Shown here: one piece after another, positions 51,620 to 60,066 of the stretch
Position numbering within the stretch: position 1 is the stretch's first letter
How the letters are laid out: the number at the start of each line of letters is the position of its first letter
Origin: AV40 sp035568175
GTDB lineage: Bacteria; Verrucomicrobiota; Verrucomicrobiia; Chthoniobacterales; UBA10450
Length of the DNA stretch: 64,000 bases
Assembly (NCBI GenBank): GCA_035568175.1
Contig: DATMON010000006.1
Location: forward strand, 1-64,000
Direction: 5' to 3'
The notes under the pieces: model-generated
The model's database searches: none
The model's input: only the letters and a program-made list of their open reading frames with translations
Told to the model about the DNA's origin: nothing
Program-made: the position numbers and the translations under genes

Positions 51620-51793
51620 TCAGAACTCAGAGCAATTCATCACCACGCGGCCGCGACACTTCTCGCTCCGGCAAATCACTTTGCATTTCTCCTGCACTGC
51701 AATTGCGCCGCAGACAGGACACTTGATCTCACTTAGGTCAGGCGACGTTGCCGGGTCTGCAATTTCAGCAGAAGGCTGAAAGGAATCTTCCAC
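51620..51793 (-). CDS. Small zinc-ribbon protein (57 aa)
   Basis: 57 residues from GTG 51793, 17 nt after the stop of the upstream gene on this strand, so probably coexpressed with it. A low-complexity acidic N-terminus (VEDSFQPSAEIADPATSPDL) precedes SEIKCPVCGAIAVQEKCKVI then CRSEKCRGRVVMNCSEF. Cys-x2-Cys plus several later cysteines form a plausible zinc ribbon. Too short for a routine length cut-off but with strongly non-random composition. Function unknown; possibly nucleic-acid binding (inference). Confidence 0.6.
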   Translation of the reverse strand: MEDSFQPSAEIADPATSPDLSEIKCPVCGAIAVQEKCKVICRSEKCRGRVVMNCSEF

Positions 51794-51810
51794 GCGAGCC
51801 GTTTCTGAAA

Positions 51811-52335
51811 CTAAGGGCGCCAGCGCGGAACACGGCCGTTAAATTCCTGCTGCGATGCGCCGACGTTGATTTGCATATGCTCATTGCCGACGCCGCCGAT
51901 GATGTAGCTAGTGAATTCGTCGCCGCCGAATTTTCCAGACGAGTGACCGAAGATGAAGCCGACCTCGCCACCCGTCCAAGCGAGCGACGCTTTTTCCGTG
52001 GCCAGCGATTCAACAGATGCGTAATCCTTTCCATCCTTCGGATCTTTCACTGGCCCCGAAATGGAATTTCCTTTTTTGCGCGGCTCGGCGTTGACCAATG
52101 CCATTGGGAAATTCCCGACCGGCGCCGTGCCCATGCGCCCCATGGCGGTCGAGCCCGGCACACGTCCATCCAAGAATTCGCGCATCGAAAGATCACGAAC
52201 CAAATCCGCGCTGTCGATCGTGCTAAAGAGTTCGGGCCGGTAAAAGCCGAAGATCGGATCGAAATCGGCGCGCGCCGTTTGCTGCATCAGGCCAAATCCG
52301 ACCAAGGAAATTACGGCAAACAGAGCGCGCTCCAT
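51811..52335 (-). CDS. Exported hypothetical protein
   Basis: 174 residues from the ATG at 52335 (MERALFAVISLVGFGLMQQT, signal peptide about 1-23); an upstream ATG adds 17 unlikely residues. The mature part has DFDPIFGFYRPELFSTIDSA, DGRVPGSTAMGRMGTAPVGN, and GGEVGFIFGHSSGKFGGDEF. The glycine-rich middle could be a beta-barrel or matrix segment. I do not recognise a family. Followed by the zinc-ribbon gene. Confidence 0.55.
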   Translation of the reverse strand: MERALFAVISLVGFGLMQQTARADFDPIFGFYRPELFSTIDSADLVRDLSMREFLDGRVPGSTAMGRMGTAPVGNFPMALVNAEPRKKGNSISGPVKDPKDGKDYASVESLATEKASLAWTGGEVGFIFGHSSGKFGGDEFTSYIIGGVGNEHMQINVGASQQEFNGRVPRWRP

Positions 52336-52486
52336 CAAGCGAGAATTCACAACGAAAATGGTATCAACGCCAGTGAAATTTTGCACGCCTCAGATTTAAC
52401 CTCTTAAAAGGTCAACAGTTGCGGGGTCCTTTTCAATTCTTGGACCGGGTGCAACGAACCCGGTGGCCAGTGTCAACTTGGCCATT

Positions 52487-52828
52487 TCACTTGTTTTCAA
52501 TATGGAATCGGTGCAGGAGCCGGTGCGCAAAGGGGGCGATCATCAGCCCTGCGATGCCGACGAAAGCGAGACCCGAGAACAGGGCATAACACGAAGCAAA
52601 AATCTTGGCCGCATCCGAACGGAGCGGATCGACTGGACCCATGCCGCCCAAAATCATGGACGCATTCAGAAGCGAGTCGATCCAGCTCAAGCCTCCGATG
52701 TAACGGTATCCGAGCACGCCCATACTCAGAGCGACACCGACCAAAAAAAGCGCAAGCAGCATGTGGCGAGCGACGCGGCGCGCGAATTTCGCGCGACTCA
52801 GAAGCGGATGATTTCGACGCTCATACAT
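52487..52828 (-). CDS. Three-helix membrane protein, ion-channel-like loop
   Basis: 113 residues. Helices at about 20-40 (HMLLALFLVGVALSMGVLGY), a short re-entrant-like loop WIDSLLNASMILGGMGPVDP, and about 75-97 (ASCYALFSGLAFVGIAGLMI). The helix-loop-helix resembles the pore unit of two-helix potassium channels, but the TVGYG filter is absent, so channel function is not shown. Downstream (52439-52470) are two hairpins, TGGCCA-type and ACCGGGT/ACCCGGT. Confidence 0.55.
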   Translation of the reverse strand: MYERRNHPLLSRAKFARRVARHMLLALFLVGVALSMGVLGYRYIGGLSWIDSLLNASMILGGMGPVDPLRSDAAKIFASCYALFSGLAFVGIAGLMIAPFAHRLLHRFHIENK

Positions 52829-52906
52829 CGCAAGCTACGCTGTCGCCTCTTTCAACGATTGTCGAAAATATTCGATCGTCTCCCGATTTTGATTCAGAGG
52901 ACGAGG

Positions 52907-54373
52907 CTAGCGCGATTCGCTTTCGAATTGTCGGATCTTTGCCGCCGTAGCCGGATTTGGATAGATCCGATAAATTTCCTGATATTCGCGGAGAGCTTCG
53001 CTTTTGTTTCCGAGCGACTGGAGTGATTGGGCCTTCCGCAAATGGGGCTCGGCCTCCTTCTCCAGTCGATCGCACAACGACGACGCCGAAGTGAGATAAC
53101 GCCACAATGGTTTCTGATTGTCAGCAGTCGGTTCATGATAGCGGTTAAGAAAACCCAATAATTTTTTACGTGCCCCCGGCGTGTCCTTGGCGGCTATGTC
53201 GCGCGTGATTTCATCGACCAGAACAAGTCCTTCGACTGCTTCAATTTCGGCCAGGCATTCGTAGGCCACTACTTCGTACCCCAACGTCGCGCGAAAATCC
53301 CGTGCTCGACCGGCCAGGGCAGTGACACTGGCTGAAGCCGGCGCTGGTAAATTTTGCACGGCTTCGAGTCGATCCATCTCGCGGAAATTCCCAGTCGCGT
53401 CGCGCACTTGAACAAGAACGGATTCCGTCTGTTTTCTGAGTTCTTCAATCATCCGATGCTTTTCGGTCGGATTAACCCGCGCTGGACTGGCGGCTGGCGA
53501 AGCCCCGGGCTGCGGTCCTGTTTCAACGAGACTTGGTAATGAGGAAGGCGGAATGCCGAACCGGGGAGACTCTTGGACTCGCCCTTCAATAGGTTTATCC
53601 CGACGGGTATCTTTCTTGGCTGGTTGTTCAACGGGCGACGGCGCCGAGGATCGTGATGGTGTCGGCGTTGGTGTTTGTATCGCCATTGGTGTGACCGCTG
53701 GTTTTGGTTTTGCCGTCGGTTTTGGCGATGGCGATGGCGATGGAGATGCCGTTGGCGAAGGCGATGGCGTTGGCGTTGGCGACATCGTTGGGAACGGCAT
53801 TGGTGTCGATGTTGGTGTAGCCGTTGGCGTCGGTCTTGGCGTTGGTGTTGATGTCGATGTCGGAGCCGGCGATCGGGTTGGCGATGACGATCGTGATAGC
53901 ATTGGCAATGGTGTAGGCTCGACTAACGGTTCCACGGTCGGCCGCGTCGCAGCGGCCTTGGCTGATGGTCCCTTTGTCGGAGCCGGCGTACTTGTTGACC
54001 CAGGCTCAGACCAGTCGCCGACTTTATTTCCGTTGAGGAAGGTGGTCTGCAATCTTGTTTGACCCTGTTCCTTGATTACCTGCCCCTCAAGTTTCCCCTG
54101 GACCATTCTGCCGGTATAGCTGTTGACGACCTTTCCGAGTCGATACCAAGTGAGCGTACCTTCTCCGGTGGCATATCCGTCTGAATCGCGAGCACCGGAC
54201 CACTCCACTTGCTCGGCGACTCCTCGCAGATTATTCCAAACGAGGGTTTTTCCGTCTAGCGTGCGTTGGTACCTCGCGGCACTCGCGCCATTCGCGAACA
54301 ACAAAAGGAGAGTACCGCAAACAAGAATGCATCGGGCGCTCACGGCCGGCGTTGTTTCAGTTCGAGCCAGCAC
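52907..54373 (-). CDS. Exported protein with MORN-like N-terminus and long Thr/Pro/Ser tandem linker
   Basis: 488 residues from GTG 54373, overlapping the UDP-glucuronate decarboxylase stop by 17 nt. Signal peptide about 1-32. Residues 33-125 look like MORN-type beta repeats (GKTLVWNNLRGVAEQVEWSG, GKLEGQVIKEQGQTRLQTTF). A long Thr/Pro/Ser-rich low-complexity linker (about 130-265) follows, encoded by near-microsatellite DNA. The C-terminal helical domain (about 305-488) has TPR-like RKAQSLQSLGNKSEALREYQ near the end. A surface or periplasmic spacer protein is likely; no enzymatic motif seen. Confidence 0.6.
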   Translation of the reverse strand: MLARTETTPAVSARCILVCGTLLLLFANGASAARYQRTLDGKTLVWNNLRGVAEQVEWSGARDSDGYATGEGTLTWYRLGKVVNSYTGRMVQGKLEGQVIKEQGQTRLQTTFLNGNKVGDWSEPGSTSTPAPTKGPSAKAAATRPTVEPLVEPTPLPMLSRSSSPTRSPAPTSTSTPTPRPTPTATPTSTPMPFPTMSPTPTPSPSPTASPSPSPSPKPTAKPKPAVTPMAIQTPTPTPSRSSAPSPVEQPAKKDTRRDKPIEGRVQESPRFGIPPSSLPSLVETGPQPGASPAASPARVNPTEKHRMIEELRKQTESVLVQVRDATGNFREMDRLEAVQNLPAPASASVTALAGRARDFRATLGYEVVAYECLAEIEAVEGLVLVDEITRDIAAKDTPGARKKLLGFLNRYHEPTADNQKPLWRYLTSASSLCDRLEKEAEPHLRKAQSLQSLGNKSEALREYQEIYRIYPNPATAAKIRQFESESR

Positions 54374-55328
54374 GCTTTAACGCATTCCGGAAATATTCAA
54401 TCGTCTTCTTGATCCCTTCGTCGAATTGAACTTTTGGTTCCCACCCAAGGACTTTTTTGGCGCGGGAAATGTCCGGCTGCCGCACTTTCGGATCGTCCAC
54501 CGGGAGTGATTTATGTTCGATTGTCGATCTTGCGCCGGTGATGCGAATGATTTCCTCGGCGAATTGTTTGATCGTCATCTCCCGCGGATTACCGAGGTTG
54601 ACCGGCTCGTGAAAGTCTGACTGCGAAAGTTTGAAAATTCCGTCGATCAGATCCGACACGTAACAAAACGAGCGCGTTTGCGAGCCGTCGCCGAAAACGG
54701 TCAGCGGTTTGCCATTTAACGCCTGGCCGATGAATGCGGGCACCACGCGACCGTCGCGCAAACGCATTCGCGGGCCGTAAGTGTTAAAGATGCGCACGAT
54801 CCTGGTGTCCACTTTGTGATAGCGGTGGTACGCCATCGTCATCGCTTCGGCGAAACGCTTGGCTTCATCGTAAACGCCGCGCGGCCCGATCGGGTTTACG
54901 TTGCCCCAGTAATCTTCCTTCTGCGGATGCACCAGCGGATCGCCGTAGCACTCCGACGTCGATGCCAGAATGAATGTCGCCTTTTTATCCTTGGCCAGAC
55001 CGAGTGTGTTGTGCGTGCCGAGAGCCCCCACTTTCAAAGTCGGGATCGGCAATTCGAGATAATCGATCGGACTGGCCGGCGACGCGAAATGGAAAACGTA
55101 GTCGATCTTGTCGTCCGGCAGAAAAATGAAATTGGAAACGTTGTGCTTGATGAAATGGAAATCTTTATTGCCGGCGAGATGGCCGATGTTCGCGGTATTG
55201 CCGGTGATGAGATTATCGATCGCAATGACGCGATGACCTTCCGCCAGCAAGCGATCCGTCAAGTGCGACCCCAAAAAACCCGCGCCACCGGTCACCACCG
55301 AAACAGGTTTGGATTTTTTCTCGGCCAT
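54357..55328 (-). CDS. UDP-glucuronate decarboxylase / NAD-dependent sugar-nucleotide epimerase
   Basis: 323-residue extended SDR. NAD loop GGAGFLGSHL (14-23), catalytic YDEAKRFAEA (Tyr about 148, Lys about 152), and conserved YGPRMRLRDGRVVPAFIGQA and GSQTRSFCYVSDLIDG, as in UDP-xylose synthase (UXS) proteins. It likely converts UDP-glucuronate to UDP-xylose for exopolysaccharide or glycan synthesis; a UDP-glucose epimerase-type relative is the alternative. Upstream lies divergent trpS; downstream it overlaps the MORN-like gene. Confidence 0.9.
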   Translation of the reverse strand: MAEKKSKPVSVVTGGAGFLGSHLTDRLLAEGHRVIAIDNLITGNTANIGHLAGNKDFHFIKHNVSNFIFLPDDKIDYVFHFASPASPIDYLELPIPTLKVGALGTHNTLGLAKDKKATFILASTSECYGDPLVHPQKEDYWGNVNPIGPRGVYDEAKRFAEAMTMAYHRYHKVDTRIVRIFNTYGPRMRLRDGRVVPAFIGQALNGKPLTVFGDGSQTRSFCYVSDLIDGIFKLSQSDFHEPVNLGNPREMTIKQFAEEIIRITGARSTIEHKSLPVDDPKVRQPDISRAKKVLGWEPKVQFDEGIKKTIEYFRNALKRAGSN

Positions 55329-55470
55329 TCGACGTTTTATCTAATTCCGAAGCAATAAGTTGGCCAGAGCGATTTTGAGTCCGAGCCGGACTGGCATCTT
55401 TTCGTTTTGAATTCTAAGTTGCGCACAACCGAGCCGTGCCTGATCAAACATCCAACCTCAAACCGCGACA

Positions 55471-56436
55471 ATGATGCGCATTTTATCCGGCATCCAACCC
55501 AGCGGCGTCCTCCACATTGGAAATTATTTCGGCATGATGCGGCCGGCGATCGAGCTGCAAAAAGAAGGTGAGACCTTTTATTTCATCGCCGATTACCATG
55601 CCCTGACCAGCGTGCGCGATCCGAAAACACTGCGCGAAAACTCGCGACTGGTTGCACTCGATTTTCTCGCATGTGGACTCGACCCGGACAAAGGCGCGCT
55701 GTTTCGACAATCGGACGTGCCGCAGGTTACTGAGTTGGCGTGGATCTTATCGACCGTCGCGCCGATGGGGCTCTTGGAGCGGGCGCATTCTTATAAAGAC
55801 AAACTCGCGCGCGGGCTCGCGCCCACCGTTGGCCTTTTCAGTTATCCCGTCCTGATGGCGGCAGACATTTTGATTTACGACAGCGACGTCGTGCCGGTCG
55901 GCAAAGATCAAAAGCAGCATATCGAGATCACGCGCGATCTGGCGGGAAAGATCAACGAAACGTTTGGGCAGGTTTTCAAATTGCCGGAGCCGCGCATTAA
56001 TCCTGATACGCAAGTTGTCCCCGGCCTCGATGGTCAAAAGATGAGCAAGAGTTACGGCAACAACATCGACATCTTCGGCGACGAGAAAGAAACCCGGAAA
56101 CGCGTGATGAGCATCGTGACCGATTCCACGCCAGTGGAAGCGCCGAAAGATCCGTCAAGATCGACAATCACTCAGTTGTATTCGCTATTCGCTCCCAAAA
56201 GCGAACTCGAAGAAATGCATGCGAGATTCAAGAAGGGCGGCACCGGCTATGGCGATTTCAAAAAGCAACTTTTCGAAAAGCTCTGGGAATATTTCTTGCC
56301 GATGCGCAAGAGTCGCGAAGAGATCCTGGCCGACAAATTGTACATCGACAACGTCCTCGCCCAAGGCGCCAAACGCGCCAACGAAATCGCCGACCAGGTC
56401 ATGGCGCGAGTGCGAAAAGCCGTCGGCTTACGCTAA
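55471..56436 (+). CDS. trpS: Tryptophan-tRNA ligase
   Basis: 321-residue class I aminoacyl-tRNA synthetase. ATP motifs: HIGN in SGVLHIGNYFG (about 11-21) and KMSKS (190-194, GQKMSKSYGNNI). TrpRS-specific segments DYHALTSVRDPKTLRENSRL and TVGLFSYPVLMAADILIYDS are present. Charges tRNA-Trp. Starts at the first of two adjacent ATGs. Convergent with mmcQ/yjbR, overlapping its stop by 4 nt. Confidence 0.95.
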   Translation: MMRILSGIQPSGVLHIGNYFGMMRPAIELQKEGETFYFIADYHALTSVRDPKTLRENSRLVALDFLACGLDPDKGALFRQSDVPQVTELAWILSTVAPMGLLERAHSYKDKLARGLAPTVGLFSYPVLMAADILIYDSDVVPVGKDQKQHIEITRDLAGKINETFGQVFKLPEPRINPDTQVVPGLDGQKMSKSYGNNIDIFGDEKETRKRVMSIVTDSTPVEAPKDPSRSTITQLYSLFAPKSELEEMHARFKKGGTGYGDFKKQLFEKLWEYFLPMRKSREEILADKLYIDNVLAQGAKRANEIADQVMARVRKAVGLR

Positions 56437-56765
56437 CTAAGTTTCATAAGCCGTTTGGGGGCAGTGTTGCGCCAGGCTGCGGTGAGCGCTTCGCGCACGA
56501 TGTCGATCTTCGCTGCAGGCAGATAGACATTCGTGTTTCCGCGCCGGCCCCAGGCGCCTTTCACCGGCTGAAAAACACTTGGGTCGTCGCGGACGAACTC
56601 TTTTTGTTCGTCCGGGGTTAACTTCACCACCGCGGAATCATCGTCGGGATATCCGAGCGTCGCGAAAATCTTTCCGCGCACTCGAAAATCGGGATGATGC
56701 ATGTGCGACGATTCAACTGCTTCCGGAAAACCGAGAGCCAGCTTGCGAAATTCATTTACTGTCAT
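56433..56765 (-). CDS. MmcQ/YjbR family DNA-binding-like protein
   Basis: 110 residues: EFRKLALGFPEAVESSHMHH, PDFRVRGKIFATLGYPDDDS, VVKLTPDEQKEFVRDDPSVF and a terminal AKIDIVREALTAAWRNTAPK. This is the typical YjbR fold (double-stranded-DNA-binding-like; function poorly known). Its start overlaps the stop of the DUF2834 gene (ATGA), so they are co-translated. Confidence 0.9.
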   Translation of the reverse strand: MTVNEFRKLALGFPEAVESSHMHHPDFRVRGKIFATLGYPDDDSAVVKLTPDEQKEFVRDDPSVFQPVKGAWGRRGNTNVYLPAAKIDIVREALTAAWRNTAPKRLMKLS

Positions 56766-57115
56766 AGCTCGCCAAAATCCCAGGATCGCCCAGCTGTTCG
56801 ATCAAGCTGGAGTTGTCGCAAATAAAGGAAGAGCGGCAGTCCAAGTGAAACGCCGACGAGACACACCGAGAGAATCGGCAACCAAAGAAGGCGCATGCCC
56901 AAGCGTTTTCCTTCGATCGGAATAAACGAGATCAGCACGATGGCCGAAACAATCACGTCCAAGGCGAAAAACGCGCTAATGTGATTGGCGAAAAGATCGC
57001 GAATGAAAAGCGGCATGTTCAACGCGTGATGCTCGACGATCCACGGAATGAATTGCGAGTAGGGAAGAAGCAGGCCAATCACAGCGAACGCGAGATAAAG
57101 ATGTCGCAGTTTCAT
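56762..57115 (-). CDS. DUF2834 membrane protein
   Basis: 117 residues, three predicted membrane helices: LYLAFAVIGLLLPYSQFIPW at the start, FFALDVIVSAIVLISFIPIE in the middle, and LWLPILSVCLVGVSLGLPLF near the end. Layout fits DUF2834, small integral membrane proteins of unknown role. Coupled to mmcQ by ATGA overlap. Confidence 0.8.
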   Translation of the reverse strand: MKLRHLYLAFAVIGLLLPYSQFIPWIVEHHALNMPLFIRDLFANHISAFFALDVIVSAIVLISFIPIEGKRLGMRLLWLPILSVCLVGVSLGLPLFLYLRQLQLDRTAGRSWDFGEL

Positions 57116-57171
57116 GGAAGCGTTGTTCCAGAAAAGCGGCGCGCGGCGGACGCGTCGAGCCGATTTAAACG

Positions 57172-58041
57172 CTATAGCGCCTTTAGAAACGCGACCAAGT
57201 CCCGGCGAAAACTTGTCTCGGCGGCGTTGTAGCCTTCCCGAGTGAGACGAATCTTGCCGTCCCGATCAAAAACGATTAACGCCGGAACTCCATGTAATCC
57301 CAAACCGTCGTGCGCCTTTCCTCCTTCATCGAAAGCGAGCGGCAGATTGATGTGGCGACTTTCCACGAACGAACGAAACCGATCGGGTGTGTCACGGCCG
57401 CGATCGCTCGCCACCAGAACAAATTCAATGTCCCGGTTGTCATTCAGGTCGGCGCGCGCCGCCGCCAATTGTGGGAGTTCGGCAATACATGGAGCGCACG
57501 TAGTCGAAAAGAAATCGACCACGAGGATTTTTCCGCGCTGTGGCGCAACCGGAACGAAATCGTTACTTACGGGTTGCAGGACAAACGCCGGCGCCGATTC
57601 GTCTTTGAAACGAGTAAATGAGTTCGCCAACTGTCTCGGGGCGTACCAGCCGCAATACCATGTCGATCCAAGAAGAAGCGCGGCGATCACCAACACAATA
57701 AAACCGCGCTGGTTGTGCCAGGTTCGGACGCAAACTAATCCCGCAATCACCGCGACCATCCAAAGTGCGACGTTTGGCCACAGCGCCGGAATTTTCACAA
57801 GGACCTCGTTCCGAAAGATTGCGACCAACGGAGCAATCAGAAGAATGGCGACAAACCAGGCAGCCCTGCTACGTCCCAACCACAAGGCGGCAAAGAAGAG
57901 AACGACGGCGCCGAGCGCGTAGATGAAACGCAGGTCGTTGGAGAACTGGAGTGCACTTCCGTACACGATCAACAGGACAAGAATTCCCAAAGCGAGAGCA
58001 GCCAGGCACACTTTCCAAACCGAGCGAGGTTTCGAATCCAT
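57172..58041 (-). CDS. TlpA-type membrane-anchored thioredoxin-like protein
   Basis: 289 residues. The N-terminal region (about 8-120) has four to five hydrophobic helices. The C-terminal thioredoxin domain (about 150-289) has the CxxC active site in FFSTTCAPCIAELPQLAAAR and the cis-Pro region GLHGVPALIVFDRDGKIRLT. TlpA-like proteins reduce periplasmic disulfides, for example in cytochrome maturation. The multi-helix anchor is unusual compared with the single anchor of TlpA. Confidence 0.85.
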   Translation of the reverse strand: MDSKPRSVWKVCLAALALGILVLLIVYGSALQFSNDLRFIYALGAVVLFFAALWLGRSRAAWFVAILLIAPLVAIFRNEVLVKIPALWPNVALWMVAVIAGLVCVRTWHNQRGFIVLVIAALLLGSTWYCGWYAPRQLANSFTRFKDESAPAFVLQPVSNDFVPVAPQRGKILVVDFFSTTCAPCIAELPQLAAARADLNDNRDIEFVLVASDRGRDTPDRFRSFVESRHINLPLAFDEGGKAHDGLGLHGVPALIVFDRDGKIRLTREGYNAAETSFRRDLVAFLKAL

Positions 58042-58167
58042 ATGTCAGTGAGATGCGTGGAGGCCGTCTTCCGGATTCAAAAATCGCGCGGCAAGAGCTT
58101 TCCCGCTGACTCATCGCTCGGATCGATGTCCTTCGACTTTTGGATGAGTTTCGGAACAGCGTCTAGC

Positions 58168-58680
58168 CTATTTGTTTCGCGATTCCGCTGAAGCGCGGCG
58201 TACTCGGAAATAGAATCCGATCAAAGCCGCGGCCAAGATAACTGCCAGCCAACTCAAGAAATGAAGGATCGTTGCTTTAGCGATCCAATATTGGGACCGA
58301 AGCTCAGGGCCGGGAACAGCGGGATATTTCATGGACAGCATGGCAACCGCGGGAACGAAAAGATAGAACGCCAGCACGAGAAGCTCCCACGGATTGCGAT
58401 TAGCGTTCTCTGACGACTTTGGCTCGCCTCCTGACATGCTCGTAGACTCTTCGCTCAACTCGATTTCATCAGCTTTTCCAAATTCGCCACTCAAAATGTG
58501 GATCGCCCGCTCGGCGTCGGCTTCGGCGACCACCAATCGAATTGGCACAGCGAATTGTCCGCCGCGGTTATAAAGGCTCGCGTTTTCGTCGAGAAGCGCG
58601 GCCGGAATCTCGTAGTTATCCAGAACAGACTTTGCCAGTGCTGCCTGCGCCGGGCTCCAATAGGTGCGCACGGTCATCAT
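58168..58680 (-). CDS. DUF2007-domain membrane protein
   Basis: 170 residues. N-terminal DUF2007 (about 1-70): TYWSPAQAALAKSVLDNYEI, ENASLYNRGGQFAVPIRLVV then AEADAERAIHIL, the pattern of proteins described as putative signal-transducing. A Ser/Glu-rich linker precedes two membrane helices (about 95-113 and 138-158). Function unknown. Part of the minus-strand run. Confidence 0.8.
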   Translation of the reverse strand: MMTVRTYWSPAQAALAKSVLDNYEIPAALLDENASLYNRGGQFAVPIRLVVAEADAERAIHILSGEFGKADEIELSEESTSMSGGEPKSSENANRNPWELLVLAFYLFVPAVAMLSMKYPAVPGPELRSQYWIAKATILHFLSWLAVILAAALIGFYFRVRRASAESRNK

Positions 58681-58746
58681 GTCAGAAGATTAATCGAGTC
58701 TCGGAGAAAGAAGCGCTTATTGTCCGAAAACGAACTGCGAGCACGA

Positions 58747-59256
58747 TTACTGTAAGTCCGGCTCGTGCCGGGCGGTGACGAGCAAGACAAATTGGACCAT
58801 TGCCAAGCACAGCCAGGTTGCGATCGCGGCGAAGAACGGCCAGAAAGCTTGCAAACGGATCACGTTGTAGAGTTGCAGGAGCGTTGCGGCAATACCGAAC
58901 AAACCGCTGGAAACGAAAATCCATCGCCTGCTTCCGGAAGCTGCAAGCTCACCGCGCGAAAAAGTTCGATAAGTGTGCGACAAAATCTGGCCGGTTCCGG
59001 CCGTCAGGATAAACGCGACCAGGCTGCACCACCGCCAGATCATTTGCTCTGCGAGACCCGTCGTTGCCAGAAGCATGGCGAGGATCGACATCATGAACGG
59101 CAGGACCGAATTGCTGAGTAGGATTTGTAAACGAAACTTGTCGACCTTGGACCATTCGTGGACCGAGCCGCTGCGAAACGCAACTACCACACCAGCGAAC
59201 CCAGCCAGCGTCACCGCGATTTGCGCAGTTGCACCTAAGGCTTCACTTGGTTGCAT
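58747..59256 (-). CDS. Four-helix membrane protein
   Basis: 169 residues with four predicted transmembrane helices (about 10-28, 47-66, 73-93, 113-160). MQPSEALGATAQIAVTLAGF at the start, RWCSLVAFILTAGTGQILSH in the second half. No charged catalytic motif. Starts immediately after the FkbM stop, so it belongs to that operon. Family not recognised. Confidence 0.65.
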   Translation of the reverse strand: MQPSEALGATAQIAVTLAGFAGVVVAFRSGSVHEWSKVDKFRLQILLSNSVLPFMMSILAMLLATTGLAEQMIWRWCSLVAFILTAGTGQILSHTYRTFSRGELAASGSRRWIFVSSGLFGIAATLLQLYNVIRLQAFWPFFAAIATWLCLAMVQFVLLVTARHEPDLQ

Positions 59257-60066
59257 CTAAACAAAGTCCGGTTTCACCCATTCCTGAACTAAATTCGGAT
59301 TCACGTAAAGACCGTCCACCATCGAGGCGCGACCGTTCAGGACTTGCGGCGCGGAGGCGTTGGCGAGGAAGAAACCGAACTCACGCGTCAGAATTTCGTG
59401 GACCTCCCCCAACCACGAGCCGCCGTCGTATTGCGACATGAAGTTCAGCTCGATGAGCAGGAATTTTGTTTTCGCGAGCGTTTGTCTCGCGCCTGCCAGC
59501 ACTGATTTTTCGTAACCTTGGACGTCGATCTTCAGAAGCGAAACTTCGGCAAGATCGACAAGTAACCGGTCGAGCGTGGTCATTGGCACTTCCACTTCGG
59601 ACGTGATCGTCCAATTACTCCCGATGACCGCGCGCATTTCTTCCCGCGGTTGAAGAAGAGAAGCTCCCGTGGTGTCGCGCGTAATTTTCAGCGTCTCAAG
59701 ACTCTCGCGCTCGCCGATCGCCACATTGTGCAACTGAACGCGTCGGTTGTTTGCGAATTTTTTCTGCAAAACGGCAAACGCATCCGGCAGCGGCTCGATG
59801 ATGATCAATTTCTCCGGCGTGACGCAACTGAGCAACATGCTCGACCATTGACCGGTGTTGGCGCCGACATCGACGACGTTCCGGAGTTTCCCGGCATGGC
59901 CCGGCGCAAAAAGCGCGAGACCGCTTTGCTCGGCATCAAGCGCGAGCCGATCGCTCTTGAATAATTCCATCGGCGAAAGCCGACGGCCGATGTCGCGCAG
60001 CTTTCGCCGGTTCTTCGCGAGATCGACAATTCCGCAGGGTAAAATGAATTTCAGAAAGCGCTTCAA
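59257..60066 (-). CDS. FkbM-family SAM-dependent methyltransferase
   Basis: 269 residues. FkbM fold: VVDVGANTGQWSSMLLSCVT (SAM loop, about 67), IIEPLPDAFAVLQKKFANNR (acidic loop after beta-2), then TTLDRLLVDLAEVSLLKIDV and QGYEKSVLAGARQ. It methylates hydroxyl groups on glycans or lipids. Start overlaps the PIN-TRAM stop by ATGA. Confidence 0.88.
   Translation of the reverse strand: MKRFLKFILPCGIVDLAKNRRKLRDIGRRLSPMELFKSDRLALDAEQSGLALFAPGHAGKLRNVVDVGANTGQWSSMLLSCVTPEKLIIIEPLPDAFAVLQKKFANNRRVQLHNVAIGERESLETLKITRDTTGASLLQPREEMRAVIGSNWTITSEVEVPMTTLDRLLVDLAEVSLLKIDVQGYEKSVLAGARQTLAKTKFLLIELNFMSQYDGGSWLGEVHEILTREFGFFLANASAPQVLNGRASMVDGLYVNPNLVQEWVKPDFV

Noticed and set aside
52487..52828. Potassium channel
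   Set aside because: Helix-loop-helix layout is suggestive, but the TVGYG selectivity filter is missing.
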